DNA of 64,000 nt from Thermostichus sp047462415. GTDB lineage: Bacteria; Cyanobacteriota; Cyanobacteriia; Thermostichales; Thermostichaceae. The stretch is taken from assembly GCF_047462415.1 (NCBI RefSeq), contig NZ_JANSJE010000004.1, forward strand, positions 62,001 through 126,000. The letters are read 5' to 3'. Below are positions 53,357 to 62,310 of this stretch, piece by piece. Made by a program: the position numbers and the translations under genes. Position 1 is the first letter of the stretch. The number at the start of each line of letters is the position of its first letter. Under the pieces are notes generated by a model, which saw only the letters and a list, made by a program, of their open reading frames with translations, did not search any database and had not been told where the DNA came from.

Positions 53357-53712
53357 GGATCTCGAGGCAGCCAGCGGCCACTGGCGATGAGCGAGCACCC
53401 CTGCACCTGCTTGGGCTGACCTAGGTATACCCAGGCCGAGGTGCCGCTCTCCAATTGCACCCACCGTCGTTCGTACAGCCGCGGGTGATCTTCCAGCTCG
53501 TCTAGGCGGGGTAACAGGCTCAAGGGAATGCGGTAGCGCTCGCCGTAGAGCCGATTTTGGCCAGGAACCGCCATCGGGTAGGGGCCGAGATCGTAGAGGT
53601 CGATGTGGTTGAGGCTGTCGGTTCCCAAAAACTCTGCTCCTTGCAGCAGGCTGTGGTACTGGCCACCCCGCAGCAGGGATCCGTAAACGAAAACCACTGT
53701 CGTCTGTTCCAT
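53353..53712 (-). CDS. Gamma-glutamylcyclotransferase (AIG2/YtfP)-like protein
   Basis: 119 residues: start VVFVYGSLLRGGQYH, LYDLGPYPMAV, and DELEDHPRLYERR with the conserved catalytic-type Glu. The family converts gamma-glutamyl compounds to pyroglutamate or is of unclear activity in bacteria. Its stop overlaps the antiporter stop tail to tail within CTAG. Confidence 0.85.
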   Translation of the reverse strand: MEQTTVVFVYGSLLRGGQYHSLLQGAEFLGTDSLNHIDLYDLGPYPMAVPGQNRLYGERYRIPLSLLPRLDELEDHPRLYERRWVQLESGTSAWVYLGQPKQVQGCSLIASGRWLPRDP

Positions 53713-53733
53713 CGTGCTCTGGGACAGGGTGAA

Positions 53734-54345
53734 TTAGGGAGATTGGGCCAATTTTTGGCCGATGCGCGGCTCCGAGCCGGCCAGCAGGCGCTCGATGTTG
53801 CGTCGATGAGCCCCGATCACATACACTCCGCCCGCCAAGGCAAACAACACATAGGGCAGAGGCTGAGCCATTGCCCACATCAAGAGCGGGGCCGCCCCTG
53901 CCGCCAGCAAAGAGCTGAAGGAGACAATGCGGGTGAGGGCGATCCCCAGCAGCCAGACGCCAAAGGTGGCCAGCGCCACCGGCCAAGCCATAGCCAACAA
54001 GATCCCCAGGCTGGTGGCCACCGATTTGCCCCCCTTGAAGCCCAGCCAACAGGAGCGGCTATGGCCGATCACCGCCCCCAGGGCCGCTACGACCACCCAC
54101 CACGGCGATCCCAAAGCCGATCCCAGGACCACCGCTGCCGCCCCTTTGGCAGCATCCACCAGCAACACCAGCAGCGCCGGCCCCTTGCCCAGCGTCCGCA
54201 ACACATTGGTTGCCCCCGTCGAGCCGGATCCCTGTTGGCGGAGGTCGATGCCGCCCCACCAACGGCCTACCCAGTAGCCGGTGGGGATGGATCCCAGGAG
54301 ATAGCCCCCCAGCGCCGCCAGGAGAGCCGCAAACAATGTAGGCAT
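53734..54345 (-). CDS. plsY: Acyl-phosphate glycerol-3-phosphate acyltransferase PlsY
   Basis: 203 residues with five membrane segments and the three PlsY motifs: GSGSTGATNVLR, GHSRSCWLGFKGGKSVAT, and IGAHRRNIERLLAG. It starts phospholipid synthesis from acyl-phosphate. It lies 21 nt upstream of the cyclotransferase-like gene, likely co-transcribed. Confidence 0.96.
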   Translation of the reverse strand: MPTLFAALLAALGGYLLGSIPTGYWVGRWWGGIDLRQQGSGSTGATNVLRTLGKGPALLVLLVDAAKGAAAVVLGSALGSPWWVVVAALGAVIGHSRSCWLGFKGGKSVATSLGILLAMAWPVALATFGVWLLGIALTRIVSFSSLLAAGAAPLLMWAMAQPLPYVLFALAGGVYVIGAHRRNIERLLAGSEPRIGQKLAQSP

Positions 54346-54689
54346 GGCCGGATCTTGAACGCTCTTCCCTCACTTTGCCACATGGCTTGAGCTGCAACTC
54401 CCTGACCTATTCATGAAACGTTTCTCTACGTCGTTGTTGCGACGCAATGCTGCCGCGAACGCGCCTATCCCTAACTCCCCTCTCCCTGAGGGAGAGGGGT
54501 CGGGGGTGGTCGCGTGAGCGGCGCAGAGCGCTTGGGCTGCTCCCTGAGGGAGAGGGGTCGGGGGTGGTCGCGTGAGCGGCGCGGAGCGCTTGGGCCGGCG
54601 GCAAAGTGTCTTAATCCTGTTGGAAACGACTGTAACTGCCGACAGTGGAGAGCGACCCTCCTCCAGAGGGCAAAGCTTCCCGCCATCGG
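54346..54689. other. Intergenic region between plsY and gyrB
   Basis: About 340 nt. Most of it is the tandem composite repeat annotated at 54472-54597; the rest shows no gene. It contains the downstream end of the gyrB transcript and the plsY promoter. Confidence 0.35.
54472..54597 (-). repeat. Tandem composite repeat with two double-hairpin copies
   Basis: Two consecutive units of CTCCCTGAGGGAGAGGGG, then a G-rich stretch, then a double-hairpin repeat (54510-54532 with loop TCT; 54568-54590 with loop TCC), stem 1 GCGC/GCGC in both. The same composite lies in the opposite orientation after comM at 14925-15030. The two units differ by at least one base (CAGAGCG vs CGGAGCG). Confidence 0.7.
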
Positions 54690-56618
54690 CTAGATATCCA
54701 GAGCCGCCAGATCCAGATGGGCACTGTGAGCCTCAATAAACTCCCGTCGGGGGCCGACAGCATCTCCCATCAAGATGGTGAAAATGCGATCCGCCTCCAC
54801 CGCATCTTCAATGGTGATCTGTTTGAGGGTGCGCGTTGCCGGGTTCATGGTGGTCTCCCAAAGTTGTTCGGGCATCATTTCCCCCAGACCCTTGAACCGT
54901 TGGATAGTGTACTTGGCGTTGGCCGGCAATCCCCGCACGATCTGATCCTTCTCGGCGTCGCTGTAGCAATAGCGAACATTATTGCGGCCCCACTCGATTT
55001 TGTAGAGCGGCGGACAGGCGATATAGACATAGCCCTGTTCCAGAAGGGCCTTTTGATAGCGGTAGAAAAAGGTCAACAACAGGGTGCGAATGTGGCTGCC
55101 GTCCACGTCAGCATCGGTCATGAGGATGATGCGGTGGTAGCGCAGTTGGCTGGGATCAAATTCATCGCCTTTAACCCCCAACCCCAGCGCCGTGATCATC
55201 GCCTGAATCTCGGCATTTTTGTAGATCTTGGCGGGATCTGCCTTTTCGATGTTGAGGATCTTGCCGCGCAAAGGCAGTACCGCCTGAAACTGCCGATCCC
55301 GACCTTGTTTGGCGCTGCCCCCCGCCGAGTCGCCTTCCACCAAATACACCTCGGATTCGGCCGGGTCACGGCAACTGCAATCGGCCAACTTCCCCGGCAG
55401 CGTGGAAGATTCCAGGGCGGATTTGCGCCGCACCAATTCCCTCGCCCGCCGGGCTGCTTCGGCAGCGTTGAAGGACTGGATGGCTTTATCGACGATCCCC
55501 CTGGCCACGTTGGGGTTGAACTCCAGATACTCCGCCAGCGCCTCGGAGACGAGGGTCTGGACAATGCCCCGCACCTCCGTGTTGCCCAACTTGGTTTTGG
55601 TCTGCCCCTCAAACTCGGGGTTGGGTACTTTGACCGAGACGATAGCCGTCAGCCCCTCCCGCACGTTTTCTCCGGCCAGGTTGCTGTCAGAATCTTTGAG
55701 TTTGTTGAGCTTGCGGGCTTGGCTGTTGATGGTGAGGGTAAGAGAGGCTTTCAGGCCCTCCAAGTGGGTGCCCCCCTCGGTGGTGCGGATGTTGTTGGCA
55801 AAGCCGATCAACGTGTCGGTATAGACATCCGAGCACCACTGCAGCGCCACTTCCACCTCGACGCCATCCCGCTCCCCCCGTATGTAGATGATGTCGGAGT
55901 GAATGGGGGTTTTTTCGTGGTTGATGAAGGCTACATATTCCTTGATGCCGCCCGCATACTGATAGGTTTCGCGGTGCGGTGGATCCCGCCGCAGGTCGGT
56001 GAAGGTAATTTTCAGGCCAGCGTTGAGGTAGGCCAACTCGCGAAAGCGGGCCGCCAACAGAGCATAGTCGAACTCTCGCTCGGGAAAGATCAGCCCATCC
56101 GGCTTGAAGCGCACCTCTGTACCCCGCCGGTTGGATCCCTGGGGTTGCGGCTCGGATTGCAAGGATCCCACCACCGCCCCGCGCTCAAACCGCTGAAAGT
56201 GAACCTTGCCCTCCCGCCAAACCGTCACCTCCACCCATTCGGAGAGGGCATTTACCACCGACACCCCTACCCCGTGCAGCCCGCCGGAGACCTTATAACC
56301 GCCGCCGCCGAACTTGCCCCCCGCGTGCAACACCGTCAGCACCGTCACCAGGGCCGACTGCCCAGTTTTGGGATGAATATCCACCGGAATGCCGCGGCCA
56401 TTGTCCAAAACAGACACCGAGCCATCGGGGTAGAGGGTAATCTGAATATCGTCGCAATAGCCGGCCAAAGCCTCATCGACGGAGTTGTCCACCACCTCGT
56501 ACACCAAATGGTGCAACCCCTTGGGCCCGGTGGAACCAATGTACATGCCAGGCCGCTTGCGCACAGCCTCCAAGCCTTCCAAAACTTGGATCTGCTCTGC
56601 ACCGTAGTTTTCCGTCAT
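54690..56618 (-). CDS. gyrB: DNA gyrase subunit B
   Basis: 642 residues: GHKL ATP site EVVDNSVDEALAG and GRGIPVD, the transducer domain, and TOPRIM motifs LVEGDSAGGSAKQGRDR and MTDADVDGSHIRTLLLTFFYRYQ, ending DLAALDI. Gyrase introduces negative supercoils. ATG 56618 gives the family start MTENYGAEQIQVLEGLEAV; an upstream ATG at 56660 is less likely. gyrA is not in the window. Confidence 0.97.
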   Translation of the reverse strand: MTENYGAEQIQVLEGLEAVRKRPGMYIGSTGPKGLHHLVYEVVDNSVDEALAGYCDDIQITLYPDGSVSVLDNGRGIPVDIHPKTGQSALVTVLTVLHAGGKFGGGGYKVSGGLHGVGVSVVNALSEWVEVTVWREGKVHFQRFERGAVVGSLQSEPQPQGSNRRGTEVRFKPDGLIFPEREFDYALLAARFRELAYLNAGLKITFTDLRRDPPHRETYQYAGGIKEYVAFINHEKTPIHSDIIYIRGERDGVEVEVALQWCSDVYTDTLIGFANNIRTTEGGTHLEGLKASLTLTINSQARKLNKLKDSDSNLAGENVREGLTAIVSVKVPNPEFEGQTKTKLGNTEVRGIVQTLVSEALAEYLEFNPNVARGIVDKAIQSFNAAEAARRARELVRRKSALESSTLPGKLADCSCRDPAESEVYLVEGDSAGGSAKQGRDRQFQAVLPLRGKILNIEKADPAKIYKNAEIQAMITALGLGVKGDEFDPSQLRYHRIILMTDADVDGSHIRTLLLTFFYRYQKALLEQGYVYIACPPLYKIEWGRNNVRYCYSDAEKDQIVRGLPANAKYTIQRFKGLGEMMPEQLWETTMNPATRTLKQITIEDAVEADRIFTILMGDAVGPRREFIEAHSAHLDLAALDI

Positions 56619-56820
56619 TCGCAACTCCAATCCTGAAGAAGACCCCCAGCCAAGATCCACAGAAACCCAGAAAATTGACCTTAAAGGCCAGGAGTGAGTC
56701 TAGTATCCCAAAAAACTGCCCCTATGGTAGCACAAAAGGCTAGAATAGCCACACAGACGCTTCTGGGGGCCGAGTTCAGGAGGGGATGCAGGTAGAGAAA
56801 TCAGTCTATCTCTCCAGACC

Positions 56821-57372
56821 CTAACCCAGAAAGCTCTCCACCAACCCCGGCGGCGGCTGTACCTGAAGCGTGCCTTTTTCCAAATCCACAACGGGCACCA
56901 GGGCTTTTACAAAAGGGATCAACACCTGTCGGCGGTCAGGGGTTGTTATCTCCAGCACATCCTGGCCGGCGGCCAAAATCCCCGAAACCTGTCCCAGCAG
57001 CTCTCCTTGGTGATAGACGGCCAAGCCGATGAGATCGCGGTAGTGGTACTCCTCCGGCTGGAGGGGCAAGCGGTGGGAAGCCGGCACCAGCACCTTGGCT
57101 CCCACCCAAACCTCTGCAGCCGTTCGATCGGGGATCCCTTCCAGTCGCACCAAGTAAAGGCCCTTAGCCGGGAAAAATTGCCCCTCGATCAAAGGATGTA
57201 GTAAGGGCTCCGGATCCGCATCCCGCTGCAGCCAACGGGGCCCCGGCTGGGTGAGTCGCTCCGGGAAATCTGACCAGCACTTGACCCGCAGCCAGCCCCG
57301 CAGGCCATGGGCCGCCACCACCTGCCCCACCAGCAGCCAAGCAGGAGCTCCTTCCTGGGCTGAAGCCACCAT
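56821..57372 (-). CDS. rimM: Ribosome maturation factor RimM
   Basis: 183 residues: start LLVGQVVAAHGLRGWLRVKCWSDFPERL, a KGLYLVRLEGIPDRTAAE segment, and PRC-barrel C-domain YHYRDLIGLAVY, GILAAGQDVLEI, VLIPFVKALVPVVDL. It assists 30S head assembly via S19. ATG 57372 lies three nt after the SPFH gene stop, indicating co-translation. Confidence 0.95.
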   Translation of the reverse strand: MVASAQEGAPAWLLVGQVVAAHGLRGWLRVKCWSDFPERLTQPGPRWLQRDADPEPLLHPLIEGQFFPAKGLYLVRLEGIPDRTAAEVWVGAKVLVPASHRLPLQPEEYHYRDLIGLAVYHQGELLGQVSGILAAGQDVLEITTPDRRQVLIPFVKALVPVVDLEKGTLQVQPPPGLVESFLG

Positions 57373-57375
57373 GGT

Positions 57376-58332
57376 TTAGTCGAGCCGAGGAAGATCCACC
57401 TCAGTTGGGAAAGCAGCGGAGGTGCGCAACGGTTGCGATCCGGAGCCCTGTCCGCTTTTGGCAACGTCCACCATGGAGACCAATCCTTGCAGGGTGCCGG
57501 GGATGGAGTTGGGATCCATAAAGATCACCTTCGAGCTGGGACTGCTGCCCACCTTGAAACCCATATCGATGTAGTTTTGCGCCATCAGGTATTGCAGCGC
57601 ATTGACTGCCTCCGGGTTCTCCTGCAGAGTGGCGGCAATGGTTTTGATGGCCTCAGCCGTACCCTCGGCCAGCAGCAGCCGCTCCCGCTTCTCGGCCTCT
57701 GCTCGCAACAACTGTGCCTTAGCAGCCCCTGCCGCCTGATTGATGCTGGCCTGCTGTTCCCCTTCCGACTTGAGGATGGCGGCCCGCTTTTCCCGTTCGG
57801 CAGCCATTTGCTTTTCCATCGAGTCTTGCACCGTCTTAGAGGGCTGGATATCCCTGACTTCTACGCGGGTGATCTTGATCCCCCAGGGATCGGTGGCCTC
57901 GTCCAGTTCTGTCAAAAGGCGGGCGTTGATCTCGGCACGGGAGGAAAAGGTTTGATCCAAGTCCATGCGGCCAATTTCGGCGCGCAAGGCCGTCAGCACC
58001 AGATTAATCAAAGCCCGTTGCACATCCTCCACTGCATAGCGGGCCTTGATCATATCAGTGATGCGCCAATAAACCACTGCATCGGCCATCAGCGAAACGT
58101 TGTCGCTGGTGATGCACTGCTGCGGTGGCACGTCCAGTACCTTCTCGCGAATGGTTTCCTGGAAAACAATTCTGTCGAGGGGGGGGAGAATAACGTGCAG
58201 CCCTGGGGTTAGCTTGCGGTGAAACCGGCCCAAACGCTCTACCAGTGCCTCATACCCCTGGCTGATGATCTTGACCGAGTTGAACAGGTAGCCAATGAAG
58301 ATGAGGGCAATGGCCGCTAAGATGCCTGGCAT
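57376..58332 (-). CDS. SPFH/band-7 stomatin-like membrane protein
   Basis: 318 residues: N-terminal membrane segment GILAAIALIFIGYLFNSV, then the SPFH domain (ERLGRFHRKLTPGLHVILPPLDRI, REKVLDVPPQQCITSDNVSLMADAVVYWRI) and a coiled-coil C-part rich in Ala/Glu (KSEGEQQASINQAAGAAKAQLLRAEAEKRER). Stomatin or paraslipin type. It may scaffold membrane proteases; the precise role is unknown. Co-transcribed with rimM. Confidence 0.9.
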   Translation of the reverse strand: MPGILAAIALIFIGYLFNSVKIISQGYEALVERLGRFHRKLTPGLHVILPPLDRIVFQETIREKVLDVPPQQCITSDNVSLMADAVVYWRITDMIKARYAVEDVQRALINLVLTALRAEIGRMDLDQTFSSRAEINARLLTELDEATDPWGIKITRVEVRDIQPSKTVQDSMEKQMAAEREKRAAILKSEGEQQASINQAAGAAKAQLLRAEAEKRERLLLAEGTAEAIKTIAATLQENPEAVNALQYLMAQNYIDMGFKVGSSPSSKVIFMDPNSIPGTLQGLVSMVDVAKSGQGSGSQPLRTSAAFPTEVDLPRLD

Positions 58333-58538
58333 AAGGTTCTTCTCCTGACAGAGAGTTCAGCCCCTATTCTAGACGGTTGTTGGAACTGATCCCTTCACCT
58401 CGACACGCCTTAATAGAGACATGATGCATGAACAGGATAAGCAGACCTTCGGGACATATGGATTTTCTTAAGGTTTTTGGATCCGCGACCGACGACTTGA
58501 AGGTTACCCAGTAGAAAGCTTACGAGAGGATACCGTCT

Positions 58539-59531
58539 ATGAAGCTGAACAGCAAGAACCTAGAAGTTGGCTTGAACAAAATCTACGATGTCATTGTCGC
58601 CGGCGGCGGCGCAGGGGGGTTGTCGGCGGCGATCTATCTGGCTCGCTACGGCTTGAGCTGCCTGGTCGTAGAAAAAGGCAGAGGCCGCTCTTTTTGGATG
58701 CAGGATTTGCGCAATTATCTCGGCCTACCTCCGACCACGCCAGGGCGGGAGCTGTTGCGACAGGGAAGGGAGCACGCCCTCAGCTTGGGGGTGGACTATC
58801 TGTGGGGCTATGTGGAAGATGTGAAGGATGAGGGAGAGCTTTTTGCCGTCAAGGTCAAGGTGGGAAAAGTCAACAGCCTCTACCCCGTTTTTCGCAGCCG
58901 ATATTTGATTGCAGCAACGGGCATCATCGACCATTTGCCGCAATTGCCCGACATGCAAAATGTTTACGAGTATGCGGGCTACTCGCTGCATGTTTGTATG
59001 ATCTGCGATGGCCATGAAATGCGGGATCAAAAGGCGGTTTTGATCGTCGGCTCCGAGGCTCAAATCAACACCGCTTTTGTCCTCAACTGGTTTACGCCTT
59101 ATATCTCGGTGTTGACCCACGGCCTCTGCTCGGTTGGCCCTGAAATGCGCCAAAAACTGGCCGAACACGGCTATCCCCTCTACGAAGCTCCCATTCGCCG
59201 TTTTTGGGGAGAAAACCACCAGATGAGAGGGGTAGAGCTGGAGGATGGCACCTACATTGAGGCTACCACCGGCTTGGTGGCGATGGGAGCCAAATACCAC
59301 AACGACTACTTGAAAGGGATCCCTGACTTGAAATGGCAAGGGGAGAGTCTGCTCACCGACGAGTGGTGCCGCACTGCCCACCCGCGCCTGTTTGCGCTCG
59401 GGGATTTGAAGCAGGGCCTGAACCAGGTGTCAATTGCGGTTGCCGATGGCACCCTGGCTGCCACAGCCATCTGGCGGGACATCCGCCGCGCCTCTCCTGC
59501 TCGTAAATGGGAAGAGCGCCTGCGCTCATAA
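58539..59531 (+). CDS. Thioredoxin-reductase-like FAD oxidoreductase with degenerate NADPH site
   Basis: 330 residues. FAD-binding VIVAGGGAGGLSAAIYLARYG (about 18-38), redox pair Cys153-Met-Ile-Cys156 followed by DG as in thioredoxin reductases, and ALGDLKQGLNQVSIAVADG near the end. Where NADPH-using enzymes have GGGNSA and HRR the sequence has IVGSEAQ and THGL, so NADPH binding is doubtful. Ferredoxin- or flavin-dependent relatives of this kind exist (DDOR/FFTR type); whether this is one is inferred. AGAGGA precedes the start. Confidence 0.8.
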   Translation: MKLNSKNLEVGLNKIYDVIVAGGGAGGLSAAIYLARYGLSCLVVEKGRGRSFWMQDLRNYLGLPPTTPGRELLRQGREHALSLGVDYLWGYVEDVKDEGELFAVKVKVGKVNSLYPVFRSRYLIAATGIIDHLPQLPDMQNVYEYAGYSLHVCMICDGHEMRDQKAVLIVGSEAQINTAFVLNWFTPYISVLTHGLCSVGPEMRQKLAEHGYPLYEAPIRRFWGENHQMRGVELEDGTYIEATTGLVAMGAKYHNDYLKGIPDLKWQGESLLTDEWCRTAHPRLFALGDLKQGLNQVSIAVADGTLAATAIWRDIRRASPARKWEERLRS

Positions 59532-59580
59532 GTTGAGCTCATCCTGCTCTCTCTGGAGAGTTGGGGTAGCCTTCTGCCCT

Positions 59581-60699
59581 ATGATTGTTGCGAAAGCCCC
59601 GGCAACTTCCATGCATTCTCTGAAAGCGGCGATCTTTTTCTTGGTTTTCCTATTGGTGGGGCTGTACTACTACGCGGTGGAGGCCCAACCGCTTTTCGAT
59701 CTCAACCTAACCCTGACCTCAGAATACGACCCCGTTCTCCCGATTGAGAGCGTTCGAGTCGTGCGCGGCAGCAACCCGCAAGATCTCCTCATTTATTTGT
59801 CGGCTCCCTCTGCTGCTTGGGTTCATCAAGAGCGGGTGAACGGGCATTATTTGATCGACATTCCCTATGCCGTGATTACCCGTTCGACCCTTGTTGAGGT
59901 GCCTGCGGAGCTGCCCTACCGGCTGAGCTGGGGCAACCAGGACGAGCACACCGGGCGCCTGTTGATCACCCCTGCTCCCCCTCATGTGGAGGTGGTGCTG
60001 CAACACGGCTGGGCGGCAGATCCCAATTGGCTTGATCCTTGGGAAAACAGCCAGCCTTTGCCCCTGCCTTTGGAAGAGGTGCTGGAGCCCTTATTAGAGG
60101 TGCCGCCCCGTTCTGCTTTCCTCACCATTGACGATGGGCCCTGGCCACAGTCCACCCCTCGCCTTTTAGAGGTTTTGGATCAGCTACAGATTCCGGCCAC
60201 CTTCTTTCTTATCGGCAATCATGTCTCTCAATTTCCAGAATTGGCCCAATCCATTCGGGCTCACCACCACACCATAGCCAACCATACGTTTACTCACGAT
60301 TATCGACGCCTCTACAGCAGTGACGCGATCTTCTATGCCGAGGTGGATCAGACAACGCAACTGCTGAAAACGTTGCATTTGGATCCCCAACTGGTGGTTC
60401 GGCCGCCGGGAGGTTTTCGTCTCGATTCGGCTTTACGGCGTTCTTTGGAGCAGGCAGGGTATCGCGTTCTTTACTGGAACATGAGCCCAGAAGATGCCTA
60501 TGCCGGCCAAACGGCGGCCCAACTGTTGGAACGCGTTCAAGCCCAGTTGCAGGTGTTCAAGAATTCGGATCAACCCCTGGTTTTGCTGCTGCACGATCGC
60601 TGGCCCCATACCGCCGAGGCCCTGCCGAATATCGTCGCCGCCATTGAAGAGGCAGGCTATCGCTTTTTGCCCTGGCCGGCTTTCAGGGATCCCGCTTGA
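59581..60699 (+). CDS. Polysaccharide deacetylase (NodB homology, CE4) with N-terminal membrane anchor
   Basis: 372 residues. A membrane anchor (LKAAIFFLVFLLVGLYYYAV), a beta-rich N-terminal region of about 140 residues, then the NodB domain: FLTIDDGPWPQSTPRLLEVL (catalytic Asp pair), ANHTFTHDY (metal His pair), RPPGGF, and LLLHDRWPH. Removes acetyl groups from a wall or matrix polysaccharide. Start uncertain; ATG 59611 is the alternative. The next gene, leuC, is probably separately transcribed. Confidence 0.85.
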   Translation: MIVAKAPATSMHSLKAAIFFLVFLLVGLYYYAVEAQPLFDLNLTLTSEYDPVLPIESVRVVRGSNPQDLLIYLSAPSAAWVHQERVNGHYLIDIPYAVITRSTLVEVPAELPYRLSWGNQDEHTGRLLITPAPPHVEVVLQHGWAADPNWLDPWENSQPLPLPLEEVLEPLLEVPPRSAFLTIDDGPWPQSTPRLLEVLDQLQIPATFFLIGNHVSQFPELAQSIRAHHHTIANHTFTHDYRRLYSSDAIFYAEVDQTTQLLKTLHLDPQLVVRPPGGFRLDSALRRSLEQAGYRVLYWNMSPEDAYAGQTAAQLLERVQAQLQVFKNSDQPLVLLLHDRWPHTAEALPNIVAAIEEAGYRFLPWPAFRDPA

Positions 60700-60831
60700 A
60701 GGCGACTCTTCTCATCGGCTACCGCAGGAGTTTCCTGGCCAGAGAACTGAGGTGCGAAAGCCTGTACCTTGACAAGCTTTCCCCCAGGTAGCACATTGAA
60801 GGGTTACAGGAATTGGCTACAGGCCGGGAAG

Positions 60832-62235
60832 ATGAGCGAGAGGACACTATTCGACAAGGTATGGGATGCTCACACGGTGCGGATGTTGCCCTCGGGGCAG
60901 ACGCAGTTGTTCATCGGCCTGCACTTGATCCACGAGGTCACCAGCCCGCAAGCTTTTGCCATGCTGCGGGAGCGTCATCTGCCGGTTCTGTTCCCGGAGC
61001 GGACGGTGGCTACAGTGGATCACATCATTCCCACCGACGGCCGGGCGCGGCCTTTTGCCGATCCCTTGGCGGAGGAGATGATCCAGGAATTGGAGCGCAA
61101 CTGTCGGCAACATGGCATTCGCTTCTACAACAGCGGCTCCGGTCGGCAGGGGATCGTGCATGTCATCGCGCCGGAGCAAGGGCTGACGCAGCCGGGGATG
61201 ACCATTGCCTGCGGAGATAGCCACACGTCCACCCATGGGGCCTTTGGGGCGATTGCCTTCGGCATCGGCACCAGCCAGGTGCGGGACGTGTTGGCCACCC
61301 AAACCTTAGCTTTGTCCAAACTCAAGGTGCGCCGCATCGAGATCCAGGGCACGTTGGGGCCGGGGGTTTACGCTAAGGATGTTATCCTGCACATCATCCG
61401 CCGGCTGGGGGTCAAAGGCGGGGTGGGCTACGCCTACGAGTACGGCGGCAGCGCCATCGAGGCCATGAGTATGGAAGAGCGCATGACCCTCTGCAACATG
61501 TCCATCGAGGGGGGAGCCCGCTGCGGCTACGTCAATCCCGATGCGGTAACCTTTGAGTATCTAAAGGGGCGGGAGTTCGCTCCCCAGGGATCTGACTGGG
61601 AAGAGGCAGTGGCCTGGTGGAAAAGCCTGGCCAGTGACCCCGATGCGGTCTATGACGACGTGGTCGTGTTCCAAGCTGCCGACATTGCCCCGACGGTTAC
61701 TTGGGGGATCACCCCTGGCCAGGGTATTGGCGTGGATGAGCGGATCCCGGCTCCCGAGGAGCTGCCGGAAAGCGAGCGGGAACTGGCCCAAGAGGCCTAT
61801 GCTTACATGGATTTGCAGCCGGGGGATCCCATTGTGGGGACGCCGGTGGATGTCTGCTTCATTGGCAGTTGCACCAATGGCCGCTTAAGCGACCTGCGGG
61901 AGGCGGCCAAGATCGTCAAGGGGCGGCGGGTGGCGCCTGGGGTGAAGGCGTTTGTAGTACCCGGCTCGGAGCGGGTCAAGCAGGAGGCCGAACAGGAGGG
62001 CCTGCGGGAGATCTTCGAGGCAGCAGGGTTTGAGTGGCGGGATCCCGGCTGCTCCATGTGTTTGGCGATGAACCCGGATCGGTTGGTGGGGCGCCAGATC
62101 AGCGCCTCTTCTTCCAACCGCAACTTTAAGGGCCGTCAGGGATCCCCTACCGGGCGCACCCTGCTCATGAGCCCGGCCATGGTGGCGGCAGCGGCCGTGA
62201 GCGGCAAAGTGGTGGATGTGCGAACGCTGCTTTGA
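60832..62235 (+). CDS. leuC: 3-isopropylmalate dehydratase large subunit
   Basis: 467 residues, the family length. The three [4Fe-4S] cysteines are in CFIGSCTNGR and DPGCSMCLAMNPDRL. VDHIIPTDGRARPF and GDSHTSTHGAFGAIAFGIG are aconitase-family landmarks. ATG 60832 gives the family start MSERTLFDKVWDAHTV; ATGs upstream would add unrelated residues. It isomerises 2- to 3-isopropylmalate in leucine synthesis with LeuD, which is not adjacent. Confidence 0.96.
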   Translation: MSERTLFDKVWDAHTVRMLPSGQTQLFIGLHLIHEVTSPQAFAMLRERHLPVLFPERTVATVDHIIPTDGRARPFADPLAEEMIQELERNCRQHGIRFYNSGSGRQGIVHVIAPEQGLTQPGMTIACGDSHTSTHGAFGAIAFGIGTSQVRDVLATQTLALSKLKVRRIEIQGTLGPGVYAKDVILHIIRRLGVKGGVGYAYEYGGSAIEAMSMEERMTLCNMSIEGGARCGYVNPDAVTFEYLKGREFAPQGSDWEEAVAWWKSLASDPDAVYDDVVVFQAADIAPTVTWGITPGQGIGVDERIPAPEELPESERELAQEAYAYMDLQPGDPIVGTPVDVCFIGSCTNGRLSDLREAAKIVKGRRVAPGVKAFVVPGSERVKQEAEQEGLREIFEAAGFEWRDPGCSMCLAMNPDRLVGRQISASSSNRNFKGRQGSPTGRTLLMSPAMVAAAAVSGKVVDVRTLL

Positions 62236-62249
62236 AACCGTGACGTACT

Positions 62250-62280
62250 CCCGCGCTCATGCTGACGCATAGAGTGCGGG
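62250..62280 (+). terminator. Strong hairpin after leuC
   Basis: CCCGCGCTC-ATGC-TGAC-GCAT-a-GAGTGCGGG: a 9-bp outer stem plus a 4-bp inner stem with one bulged base, 15 nt after the leuC stop. No clear T-run follows. A probable leuC terminator; it may also be part of a degraded transposon end. Confidence 0.55.
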
Positions 62281-62284
62281 CTTC

Positions 62285-62309
62285 AAGGACTACGTTCCGC
62301 TTCGCGAAC
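62285..62309 (+). repeat. Double-hairpin repeat copy between leuC and the ferredoxin gene
   Basis: AAGGACTACGTT then CCGCTTCGCGAAC. Stem 1 is GGAC/GTTC (one G-U pair), loop TAC; stem 2 CGC-TTC-GCG is perfect. It ends one nt before the CTAAAAATCTC of the convergent ferredoxin gene. Confidence 0.65.
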
Positions 62310-62310
62310 A

